This document shows positions 24,304 through 34,480 of a stretch of DNA of 64,000 nt, piece after piece. Every line of letters starts with the position of its first letter. The first letter of the stretch is position 1. The position numbers and the translations under genes were made by a program. The DNA is from Cristatella mucedo. Its lineage: Eukaryota > Bryozoa > Phylactolaemata > Cristatellidae. The stretch covers positions 3,089,501-3,153,500 of the forward strand of contig WPIO01000028.1 of assembly GCA_009760855.2 (NCBI GenBank). Direction: 5' to 3'. The notes under the pieces are model-generated. The model made no database searches, had not been told where the DNA came from, and was given only the letters and a program-made list of their open reading frames with translations.

Positions 24304-24548
24304 CTAAACAAACGATGTTGCGTTTGGTAATATTTTGGCGACGACCGGGCCTTTGCTTCGAAGCATGTTCGGAATCGGTACACGTATCTTTGTCGCTGTA
24401 GGTGCAAAGGTGTCTTCGATCAAGACGATGTTGTTGCTATCAAAACGAGGCACACCGTGCCTCTGCTTCTGCTTGCACCCGACAACAATGGCTCTTTTCT
24501 TCTGCCCTCGAACTGCTACCAGAATGCGATCCCCGAGTGTGGCCATTC
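24304..24548 (-). CDS. MRPL14: mitochondrial ribosomal protein uL14m (MRPL14), terminal exon
   Basis: This encodes the last 80 residues of the mitochondrial large-subunit protein uL14m, a beta-barrel protein near the subunit interface. The product shows GDRILVAVRGQKKRAIVVG, then PRFDSNNIVLIED and a C-terminal KIRVPIPNMLR with ...NATSFV at the end. It aligns along its length with vertebrate MRPL14, including the terminal FV. The acceptor is 'ctattatttcag' and the exon starts with two bases that complete a Gly codon from the exon at 28026-28153. The stop is TAG at 24304-24306. The intervening 3.5-kb intron is packed with LINE copies in the same orientation as the gene. Confidence 0.93.
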
Positions 24549-25179
24549 CTGAAATAATAGCACAATTGCCACAAGCAACAGAGTATTGCAGATATCCTTA
24601 AGAGGAAAGTCAAGAAAATACTTATCAAAATGGTCCGACAATCAAATGTTTGTTTAGGGTACTGTTCAAAAGACAAACATGTTTGAAACGAAAGTGGAAG
24701 TTCTGACTTCCATCGGACTTACACACACAAAAAAAAGATTATGCAAAGCATGCCTAACCCGGACGTAAACCGGAAGCAACATATCTACAAATAACAAATG
24801 AACCGATCTCTTCATATGCGACTTGTATCCCAACTTGTTGAACCACGGTAAATCTAGGTACCTTGTTGAAGAACATGTTTGTGACTTTAAAAAAGCTTTA
24901 TTTTCAATGTAGCCCTGTACCTAGTAGATTGCATAACTCGGCCACTACTTCACGTATCAGAGCTCAATTTGAAAATGCAAGTTCAGCTCTGCTTGTACAA
25001 CAGGCCACTAGATTATTTCTAATTTTGGTCGGATAGGTTTTGCTATATTTGTCATCTAACTTCTTGAGCTTTAATTTCTCCAATCATTGCCATGCAGAAC
25101 AAGACCCATCTGTCCGAAATCAGAAATAATTTTTAAGTCAGAAGAATGGGTACTACACGGGAAGCCTGAGAAGGAAGTA

Positions 25180-25520
25180 TTTTACATAGTTAGGCCGGAG
25201 CGAGAGATTTGAGGAGCCAACAAGTAAGGGAAGGAACCTTAAAGTCGACACGTTGCTTGACCGCTATCAGATTCAGGTCATTGAGAAGCAGTGCAATGTC
25301 TATCTACATCTTTCGACACCAAAAAGCTCCTGGCATGGCTTTGATACATCGCATGTCATCCCATTACAGTGCACATTATAGAGCTATTTTTTGGAATAAT
25401 AAAATAATGATAATAATAGGTCGTTCGCACAGCATCCTAAGAGAAATAAATCTCTACCAGGTGCTTTATAACTCGCTGCAAGAAAATCAATAACCAAGGG
25501 TTGGTTATCTCCACGGTATC
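25180..25520 (-). mobile_element. LINE-A remnants including a 3' tail
   Basis: 'aaagtcgacacgttgcttga' resembles the RT IDFK region in reverse, followed by a separate tail with 'ctctaccaggtgctttataa' and 'ataataataggt'. Heavily decayed, within the MRPL14 intron. Confidence 0.5.
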
Positions 25521-26194
25521 AAGCATGCAAAAAACAAATAACTATTCCGCTTAGGGCCACTATCAAGGCAAACATTAAGACACGCATAGCCACCATTGAG
25601 TAGTAACTTGGGCTAGAACCATGCTCTGAATCATGCACAGGTAAGCACTCAGAGCACATAGGAACAAACGAAATCCACCGGTTGCTAGTTGCACTCTGAT
25701 ATGATATGAGAAGGGAGATCGGCACAATTTTGTGCAACTACTACAGCCATAACCAATTGATCGTCACACGAACAAGTTCAGTCCCATGTAGGTCAGTAGA
25801 AAGAGGATGCACATTATACAGGTAAAAAGTATTTAGTTGAACCATCCTTAACACTTATATAGGGCTTAAAGCGCAAAATACCTCAAAAGAGATATCACAG
25901 CCCTTGAAATTAAGTAATAATGGTCGTCTGGGGAGGGGGGGTTATCGATGCAAGTAGTCTGAAAGCAGGAGAGAGGCAAACTAACTCATTGTTTCGACAT
26001 CACCTGGCACTGCATAGAAAGCTGAACTACCAAGGAAACAAATAGGTTTGTAGTTGAGAAAGTGATCATGCTGCATTGATGCGAGATGAGGTGCTTCCAT
26101 AGTGATCAACCCCAATCAAATGCACTGGTTAAAAAAAAAACCCAAATGCGCGCACCACAACTAGTTTGTATGTTTGTCTGCCAGACATAGTAAC

Positions 26195-26252
26195 AATGTA
26201 ATACATCTCTATCTGCAATCTGCAACTCCACTAAGCCACGAAGATTAGGTGG
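26195..26252 (-). mobile_element. LINE-B 3' tail fragment
   Basis: 'aatctgcaactccactaagc' and 'aggtgggtctta' match the family B terminus on the minus strand. Confidence 0.55.
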
Positions 26253-26254
26253 GT

Positions 26255-27060
26255 CTTATAATAATAATAATATTAATATTAATAATGCACTTGAAAAAGA
26301 GCCCTCAGAGAACTCAATCTCTTTCTAGGCGCTTTACATTTGCTGCAAAGGGAAGCACCATTGAATGGTGAGTCATATCATGCTTGATAAACATGAATAA
26401 CATGGTTAGCGGTGACATGCACAGGGTCAGCATGCAAATGTGGTTAGTGGCAGCATGCAGTGTCAGCATGCATAAGCACATGAAGGACAAATCACATGGA
26501 CCCACTAAATGCTGTCCTAAATAGGTGTGTTTTTAAGTTCTTTTTAAATGTGATCAAGTCTTGGGATGTTCTGACGCAAGTCGGGAGGGAGTTCCAGGCT
26601 TTGGGAGCATACGAACTAAATGCACGGTCTCCAAAGGATTTGAGGTTTGTACGAGGTATTGGTAAACGGTTAGATTCCGAAAACTGGGTGGTACGATGCT
26701 TGGCCTGGTGAGGGAGTAGATCTGATAGGTAAGCTGGAGTCAAAGAATGAAGTGACCTAAAAGTGAGCGACAGAACCCTGAAGTCGATGCGTTGCTTGAC
26801 TGATAGCCAGTGCAGGTCGGCGAGAAGTGGAGTAATGTGGCAACTGCGACGCTCACGACAGACAAGCCTAGCTGCTGAGTTTTGCACCAGCTGTGATCGC
26901 CTGATTGCACATGCCGGTAGGCCAGCAAGCAGTGACTTACAGAATTCAAGACGGAATGTCACAAATGCATGGACCAACTTAGACGTGGTATCCATATCTA
27001 AAAAAGCTCAAATTTTAGCAATGTTATGTAGCTGAAAGTAGGCAGACTTGACTGTGTGTC
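26255..27060 (-). mobile_element. LINE-A, 5'-truncated, long intact RT C-terminal frame
   Basis: A 167-residue frame (26492-26995) holds SKLVHAFVTFRLEFCKSLL, LHWLSVKQRIDFRVL, AYLSDLLPHQ, PKAWNSLPT and KKNLKTHLF without interruption. It is therefore one of the youngest-looking copies. The tail block and an ATT-rich end are present. It inserted in sense orientation in the MRPL14 intron. Confidence 0.9.
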
Positions 27061-27104
27061 TTACACTGGAGTGTTTACACAGCGCATTCAAAGCCGAAGC
27101 AGAC

Positions 27105-27240
27105 TTTAATAATAACAATAATAATAATAATGCACTTGATAAAGCACCCTCAGAGAACTTAAAATCTCTCTCTAGGCGCTTTACATTTGCTGCAAAGGAA
27201 ATGCAATTGAATGGTGAGTAAAATCATGCTTGATAAACTT
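27105..27240 (-). mobile_element. LINE-A solo tail
   Basis: (TAA)n then 'tgcacttgataaagcaccct' and 'ctctctaggcgctttacatt', stopping at 'gcttgataaa'; immediately abuts LINE-B sequence. Confidence 0.85.
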
Positions 27241-27370
27241 TGGGGCCCATGTGGTGGCCAACAGACTTAATCTCACGAAACAAAGAGAAAATGAGAAGCA
27301 TAGCTGAGTCAGGAGGGAAATCGATGAAGTGAGTAGCACGTAAAGTAGCAGCTCAGGTCGGCTGGAAAAG
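27241..27370 (-). mobile_element. LINE-B fragment
   Basis: 'ggtggccaacagacttaatc' and 'gcatagctgagtcaggaggg' match the minus-strand LINE-B copy at 30400-30780. Confidence 0.7.
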
Positions 27371-27554
27371 GTGACAAATTATTATGTGATGCATAAAATC
27401 TACGAATTACAAAGTTTACAAGCATTAGCAAGGCTGTACAAAAACCGACCGTGTGTTTCAGCTCTAAGCCCAGTGCTGAATTCGGAAGGTAGACGAAATT
27501 GTCGTAAGAAAAGGTAGAATCCAAGCAACAAAGGCAAAGCGGTCGGATAAATAA

Positions 27555-27705
27555 AGTAGATATAATTCATTTGTATAGCACCCTAAGAAATTAATTTCTA
27601 TTCAGCGTTTCACATATGCCACAGGGCTCGAGCCCACGACCTCGGCCAAACCTTGGTCGGGGTGAACACCTTAACCACTGGACCAAACCAGCTAGCTGAT
27701 CCAGA
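27555..27705 (-). mobile_element. SINE S2, near full length
   Basis: On the minus strand it reads 'ccagtggttaaggtgttcac', 'gaggtcgtgggctcgagcc' (B box) and 'ctgtggcatatgtgaaacgc', then 'attaatttcttagggtgcta' and 'tacaaatgaatt'. It is the clearest example of the tRNA-like head fused to a LINE-A-like 3' end. Confidence 0.82.
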
Positions 27706-28025
27706 AAGAAGTCCAATGTTGTTTGCCATCATGTATCTTAGACCCCCATGTTGACTGATCGAGTCTCACAGCTGATAATGTTGACCTTCTTGCAGTCATT
27801 TATGTTTCTACTTCCTAATTGGCATCCACGCATACATTTACCACGGCCAAAGCATCATTAAGTAACTATAGACACCACCTTTTAACAGGAGCCAACTCGA
27901 GAACAGAAGCTTGTCAAAAAACAAGCCCGTGGAAAAACTATATCAGCATCGACCTTTTTATAAACTGTATGTTACCAGTGTTAAGGGAGAAACAGGCGGC
28001 TGCCATGATCTGAGACCAGGCTTAC

Positions 28026-28153
28026 CTGTCTTATTGTACACATGTATGCAATATGCAGGTCGTCCAGCCAGATACGCCTCTCGGCCAAGAATGCTGTTGT
28101 CGACCACTTTAAGCCTAGTCAGTTTCTGGATTTGCTGAGTCGAGGCCGAGATT
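28026..28153 (-). CDS. MRPL14: mitochondrial ribosomal protein uL14m (MRPL14), internal exon
   Basis: Translated on the minus strand it gives ...QQIQKLTRLKVVDNSILG followed by ...RPAYCIHVYNKTG. The uL14 signature VVDNS-x-LG and IHVYNK match vertebrate MRPL14 position for position. The acceptor is 'attaattatttag', entered in phase 2, and the donor is ACAG|GTAAGC in phase 1, which fits the exon at 24548. Length is 128 bases. The exon that should encode the start codon and mitochondrial targeting peptide, ending in phase 2, lies further up the minus strand and was not identified. Confidence 0.9.
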
Positions 28154-29259
28154 CTAAATAATTAATAAGACAGGATCGCTGCTAAGGCAAGATCCCGAGA
28201 AGGCAGGCAATAGAAAAAGAGGCACAGAGCCAGCCAAGATCCACAAATAACGAGTGTGCTGAAGGTCACGGCTATCCTCCGATTTAAGGCAGTGACACTC
28301 GCACTCATCACCGCTGCCTCCAAGAAACTATCAGCGTCATCACACGCAATACCTAGGTCTTAGCCTAAGGGCAAGGTGCTTGCTCTTTACGACCCAGGTC
28401 GTGGGTTCGAGTCCTGCAGCGGTCGATCCTTTATTGTCCACTGCAATTGGTAGTGACAGCAGTTAAGGCTCTTCTGTCGCTACATAAATGAGGTTGTTAA
28501 ATCAGCTAGCCTTATTATCGTTGTCTGCCGTGCAACAAATCATGACTAAAATACCAGCAGTCGGCACTTTTCAAAACGATGATCAGCACAGCAATATGTA
28601 CTATAAGATACTAATATCTCGAGGCTGCTTGTCTTGTGCACGTTATTCACATCTCGTACAATTTAAACCGGGAGGAGGGGCAGCCAGGTGATCTCTATTG
28701 CGGCTCTCCAACTGGCAGAGGGCTGAAGACAGCCAAGGACTACCGAGTCAACTACTCATAGCACACATCGGTGAAACACTGTAGTGTGAGAGGTGTGCTT
28801 TCGGCTACAAATGCCACAGCAAACGACTTTGCCATGCATCTGGCTAGTTTCATCTTCATAGGACAGTCAGCTTTGGTCTAGACTCACTGTTCTTCTTCAT
28901 ACTTTCCGTTATCATAATTAGGCATATCGACAGAATCCTTACAAGTGAAGCTTCCAAAGAAAAACGAGACCTTGTTGAGTGCGGGCAAGGGCAGCCACAA
29001 ATGAGCCCTGCGGCATTATAATCCATGCAATTCATACATCCTGTTGTACAAATAGTACCATTGCCCTGCCTTACTCCAGTACCTTCGGATGGCTCCCCTA
29101 AACCGTCGTAAAAAGTGCGAATAAAAAAAATCAAGCAGCATCTAGCTAATCACGCTAATATGCAAGACAATTGGGTGAAGCCCTACAACCACTCCCGCCC
29201 TTTAAGGTGCTCACCTTCATTGATCGAAGTCAAGGTGAACGCATTTGATGACCGAGGTC
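28154..29259. other. upstream MRPL14 intron/flank, mostly unique
   Basis: It contains the S1 copy at 28370-28520 and S2-like head sequence near 29205-29280. No MRPL14 first exon could be recognised. Confidence 0.4.
28370..28520 (+). mobile_element. SINE S1
   Basis: 'aggtcgtgggttcgagtcct', 'cactgcaattggtagtgac' and the terminal 'gttgttaaatcagctag'. Confidence 0.82.
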
Positions 29260-29575
29260 GTGGGGTCAAGCCCTGTGGCATATGCTGCTATCTTTTCAGC
29301 GGTCCTGAGCTGCTACTTCCATGCTACTCACTACCTCGACTGCTCTCCTGACTCTGCTATGCTTCACACTTTCTCTTTGTTGCGTGAGACGAAGTCTGTT
29401 GGCTACCGAATGCGTACCGAAAGCCGCTTAGGCTGTGAGTGAGCTATACAAAACTCTCCTGCGCAACACCCACATAGTCTTTATGGCTTTGTGGAGTTAC
29501 AGACAGAGATACATTACATATGTGAAGTGCCTAGATAAAGATTTGCTTCTCTTACGGCGATAGACAAATAAATTA
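29205..29575 (+). mobile_element. S2-like head joined to LINE-B 3' end
   Basis: 'ggtgctcaccttcattgatc' and 'gaccgaggtcgtggggtcaa' (S2 head) run directly into LINE-B ('tttcagcggtcctgagctgc', then 'gaagtctgttggctaccgaa'). The end has a tail block ('gtgaagtgcctagataaaga'). Confidence 0.7.
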
Positions 29576-29989
29576 CACACACACATCTATACATATACAG
29601 AGACTGAAAGCAAGCAGAAGTGGAACCAAAATATAAAGCATCAAATCAATAGATAAAGAATCAGGCCAACCTGCAAGCACCGAAAACTATGCATTCCACA
29701 GCTGTGTGTCTAGATCACAGAGAAGCCTGGTCCAAGCATTTCAAAGAGACACTGCCGTCCGACATCGCCATACATGAGATGTAGGCTCACCTAAATGTGC
29801 GCATCCACATCGTTGGACTGCTAACCAGTTCGACTACCGATTTCATCCATGCCGCAGCCATAATATGCCAACTCCTGGATAGCTGGAAAGGAAGATAATA
29901 TAGTAGATGATTACTTAATATTTTAAACACAGAAAGAACTATCAAATTTATGATCCAGTACAGTTGCGGCCTCTACTGCAGCATGAAAG

Positions 29990-30042
29990 ACAGAGACAGA
30001 GACAGAGAGAGAGGGAGAGAGAGAGAGAGAGAGAGAGAAGTG
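29990..30042. repeat. (GA)n microsatellite
   Basis: Imperfect GA repeat followed by purine-rich DNA to about 30125. Confidence 0.9.
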
Positions 30043-30124
30043 GGAAAGATGGAGAATGGGAACAAATGGAGGAGGGAAGGGAGGGAACAAGGTGAGATGG
30101 AGAAAGAGGCCGACACGGAAGGAG

Positions 30125-31330
30125 GATGAGATTTTATAGTACCATCAGAGAGCTCTTTCTAGCCGGTTTACACATACTGTAAATGGAGCATATCAATATA
30201 GTTAGTGATAACATGTACAGCATCCACGCATATGCACATAGTGGACAACTCACATGGACCCAGCAAATGCTTTGAGAAACAGGGGCGTTTTTAGCTTCTG
30301 TGTAAATGTGGTCAAGTCGGGGATGTCGTGAAGTCAGTCGAAAGTGAGTTCCAAGCTTTGGGACCATACAAACTAAAGGCACGGTCTCAAAGGATAAGGG
30401 GTTGTAATATAATGTATCTCTGCCTGTAACTCCATAAAGCCATAACGACTATGTGGGTGTTATGCAGGAGAGTTTTGTATAGCGCACTCACAGCCTAAGC
30501 GGCTTTCGGTACGCATTCGGTAGCCAACAGACTTCGTCTCACGCAACAAAGAGAAAGTGTGAAGCATAGCAGAGTCAGGAGAGCAGTCGAGGTAGTGAGT
30601 AGCATGGAAGTAGCAGCTCAGGACCGCTGAAAAAGATGTGCCATAGTCGGAAGCAGGAGAGTAGTTGTCATTGCATAAGAATTGTGGAAGCGAGTTCCAC
30701 AGTCCAAGACCTGCAAAGCTAAAGCTTCTGTCGCCCAACAATCTTAGTAAGAGGCACAGCTTAATGACTCGAGTACGAAGAGTGGGTGATACGATGCCTA
30801 CCTACCTACCTACCTACCTACCTACCTGAGACGTACTTCAGATGGCTGAGCTGGAAATATAGAATGAAGGGACCTAAAGGTGAGTCCCACAACCTTGAAG
30901 TCGATAAGCTGCTTGATAAGGAGCCAGCACAGGTCGGTGAGAAGTGGCATTGTGTGGCAACTGCAACGCTATCGACACACGTCTGGTTTCAGAGTTTAGC
31001 ACCAGCTGTAAGTGCCTCATTGCATAGGCGGGAAGACCAGAAAGCGATCGAAGCTACACAAGTCGAGATAGGATATCACAAATGCATGCACCAGCTTGTA
31101 TAGTGTATCTGCGTCTGAGCAGGCTCGAATTTTTACAATGTTACAGAAGCTGAAAGTTAGAGGTCATTTTAAACAGTTCACCCAGATTTCGGGCCGATGC
31201 TATAGACGATATGCTGGTCCAGCCCATTTTGAGGGTTAGGTTTTCCAATAGCTAGTAAGTTGATTTTATCATCATTCAACTAGAGCAAATGTCCCACTGA
31301 GAGAAAAGCCATACAAGCTAGGTTGAAGAG
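30125..31330 (-). mobile_element. LINE-A, degenerate, interrupted by LINE-B
   Basis: The 3' part (30125-30400) and the more 5' part (about 30781-31330) of one decayed LINE-A flank a LINE-B fragment. A short (CTAC)n run lies at 30798-30826. No open frame remains. Confidence 0.7.
30401..30780 (-). mobile_element. LINE-B 3' end nested in LINE-A
   Basis: On the minus strand it encodes GDRSFSFAGLGLWNSLPQF and ends with the family B tail. LINE-A sequence lies on both sides, so this insertion is the younger one. Confidence 0.75.
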
Positions 31331-32609
31331 GGGACGGGAAAAGAAACAGGAGAGATGGCGAGCGGGACAGCAGACAGAGGATTAGATAGAGACGGTGCAG
31401 GAAGGAGAGACGGTGGCACAATATAGGACGAGAGAGCGACAGTACAAGTGCGCAGCGGTGTTAGTAACGTGAGGCTAGACGACACGCGAGCGCTGGCTTT
31501 TTTCCACAAATAAAAGGGAAAGACACGGAACCAAAATATTTTCACGGTTTCAAGATAAACATACTCTCAGAATATCACGTCGCAACGAGCAGCAAAAGAC
31601 GTGGAATTTCTGCTCGAACCCGAATGAGAGTGGAAGCTTACCGGCTCGCCAAGAGGAAATTCTACTACAAGGACCGAGACAGTGCATGGCCAGGAATACT
31701 AACCAATGAGTCCCACACAGGTTCTAGAACTGCTGGCGCTTTGCCCTCGCACTAGCCACAAGAACAGGCGCATACCAGGCCGCAGTAAGACCAACGCTTC
31801 GAGATGATTTTGCCCCAGCCGGCGACTAAGAAATAGACCCGGCCGCTAGCTATGGACGTCATCGCTTTGACTAATCAATGCATTAAGAACAAATATATGT
31901 TTACTGAATTGGTAGACCGCGGTCCACACACAAGATACTTGCTTAAAGGCTGCAGCAGCGGCAGAAACAGAATCGTACACATACCGGGTGAAGCCGCTCT
32001 CTAGCGCAAACCACGGGTCAAGGTCACTTGGGCGAGGCGTGTTTTCATAAAAGAGATCTCAAGCCAACGGAAACGCACTGGCAAAATTTTTATGCAACGC
32101 TTAAAAAGTAAAAATTCAAATTGTCTATTTTTCTGGGTGGCAATCGCCATCACTCACAGACTGCTGCTGGTAATCTGCATTTTGCCAGGAGGGGCAGACC
32201 GATGGAATGGGCCCTGTACTCGCTAGCGGATATATTCAGTCAGGTGTAATTTCTAATATAATTATAATTTTAAATATATACGCTAAAATAAGTCTATCTA
32301 TTAACCGGCATGTGCAAACTAAAGGCGGTGACCGGTTGCTTTGTGGGCGTGGCATCACCATCAGGTTGCGCCGCCGTCATGCTGCACGGCCCTAGCCAAA
32401 CCGGCTAGAACGCCAGCTGGGGCACGTCGTATTTCTGCCAATCGCGTCTCCGGATTCTTAACGAAGGTGCTCTCTCGTTCATTACATTAGTGGTGCTGCC
32501 TCTGACTAAAAAAATTTACTGTACAGTTGCTAGGGGCCCACCATTGCCGTGTTCGCCGCTATGAGCCAACGAGCCACTAATCTGTGAGCTCGAGAAGCAG
32601 ATAATAATA
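31331..32609. other. unique sequence, no supported gene
   Basis: No repeat or exon identified. A short minus-strand frame with ATG at 31687 and a GTAAGC donor at 31641 was considered as an MRPL14 first exon, but the splice phase does not fit. Confidence 0.35.
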
Positions 32610-33410
32610 ATAATACACATAAAGGACAAAGCACAGGGACCCATTACATGACTGTCGTCATAAATAGGTCGGTTTTAATGTCTTTTTAAATGTGGTCAAG
32701 TCAGGAGATGTGACGCTAGCCGGGAGTGAGTTCCAGACTTTGGGAGCATATGAACTAAATGCACGGTCTCCAGAGGATTTGAGTTGTGTACAAGGTATTT
32801 TTAAACTGTCGGGTTCCGAAAAGCGGGTGATACAATGCTTGGCCTGGTGGAGGAGTAGATCTGAGAGATAGGCTGGACCCAAAGAATTAAGTGACCTAAA
32901 AGTGAGCGACAAAACCTTGAACTCGATCCGTTGCTTGACTGGTAGCCGGTGCAGGTCGGCGAGAAGTGGTAAGATGTGGCAACTGCAAATCTATCGACAG
33001 ACAAACCTAGATGCAGAGTTTTGCATCAGCTGTAAGCGCCTGATTGCACAGGCCGGTAGGCCAGCAAGCAGTGAGTTACAGAAGTCAAGACGGGATGTCA
33101 CAAACGCGTGGACCAACTTAGATGTGGTATCCCTGTCTAAACAAGCCCAAAATTTAGCAATGTTATATAGCTGAAAGTAGGCAAACTTGATTGTGGAGTT
33201 AATGTGGTCGTCTAGTGACAGGTCACTTTGGAACATGGCACCTAGAGTTCATGCAGATTCAACAGGAGATATGCTGGCAGAGCCGATTTTGAGCCTCAGC
33301 CTCACAAACTTTTGAATCACACTGGGTTTACCCATAACTAGTAAGTTAGTTTGTCATCATTTAGTGTAAGAAAATTTACTGCCATCCATGCTCGGATGTC
33401 ATCAAGAGAC
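32610..33410 (-). mobile_element. LINE-A, degenerate, lacking the terminal hairpin block
   Basis: (ATA)n joins directly to 'cacataaaggacaaagcaca'. The approximately 200-base 3' part with the conserved block is therefore missing. The RT C-terminal part is recognisable (RLDFCNSLLAGLPACAIRRL) but shifted and interrupted. Confidence 0.8.
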
Positions 33411-33710
33411 GACGAGTGCGGCTCGGCATGACCGGAAAGCCCTTGCCTGACCCAACCGGTAAGTACTCGTAAAACCAGACAACATAATTAGCTGAAGCTT
33501 TCTGTCCATTCCATGAACTTTTTCCACAAGGGTTAACACGAGAGCGCCGCTTGCTCATGGCAGTCAGCACCCAAAGCACGCCATCGCTCGATTCGGTTAG
33601 TTCTGGCGTCGTGGCTGCCATGAGTTCTCTATAAGGGTGCATGTGTTGACTGGCCTTTCTCTATCATAGGCAGATCTGGCTTCTTTTTAAATTTAGCTAC
33701 TGGTTTGGCC

Positions 33711-33722
33711 CCCCCCCCCCCT
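33711..33722. repeat. poly(C) run
   Basis: Twelve cytosines within otherwise unique sequence. Confidence 0.9.
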
Positions 33723-33839
33723 AGGCTACTAACGCGAAGCAAGGCACACAGTCATTGGGATCGGACAGTCACCCACGCTTCGGTGACCACAGTTGAACCG
33801 CAGCAAGTGCAGAAGCAGATGGCAGTTCGAAGTTGACAT

Positions 33840-33932
33840 CTTCATCCAATAATAATAATAATAATAATGCACTTGATAAAGCACCCTCAGAGAACTCAAT
33901 CTCATCCTAGGCGCTTTACATTTGCTGCAACG
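33840..33932 (-). mobile_element. LINE-A solo tail
   Basis: (TAA)n, 'tgcacttgataaagcaccct', 'ggcgctttacatttgctgca', then an abrupt junction with unrelated sequence. Confidence 0.85.
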
Positions 33933-34389
33933 GGAACATCTCCCTGGGACTAAAGCGGGACTTGGCTTCCCTGATGGGATTTAGCAGCAAACGTGCAGGC
34001 CAACTTGTCCGCCTAATTGACGCCAAGCTGGCACGGGAGGTGAGTCAAGTACTAGTCACTTCTCCCTACATGCTAGCCTTGTTACAAAAGTGGTGTGCGG
34101 CTTCCACATCCGGGCAGTACTTGATCGCAAACGTAGGGCTAGCAAGGGTACCAGTTTCAGCCACCAGGCGACAAATACTAGCGACGCCCGAATCTTGTAT
34201 CGCGGCTGGCGACTTATAAGTGCTGCACCAAATCACGTAGCAGGAATTGAGTGTGTTGTTTTGCTGTGGATCCGGCTTCGGCGGCAGATCTCGTGGAGTC
34301 TCACGGAGGCACAAGTGTGAACGTAAGCTATTAGGAGACTCAATCTTTATGTATCTCAAAGCACATGTATATGAGAGCTCAAAGAATAA

Positions 34390-34480
34390 CCCAAAGTCGG
34401 GGAGTATCCCCGAGTCGAGGAAATATCCATAGTCGGGGAATAATCCCGAGTTCGGTATAATCCGGAGTCAGGGAAAAACC
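34390..34480. repeat. short minisatellite, about 18-20 bp unit
   Basis: Four to five diverged units of 'agtcggggaatatcccgag' type, each with a small inverted repeat (gggga...tcccc). Confidence 0.7.

Noticed and set aside
31642-31687. MRPL14 first exon on the minus strand (ATG at 31687, GTAAGC donor)
   Set aside because: It ends in phase 1, but the exon at 28153 must be entered in phase 2; joining gives a stop codon.
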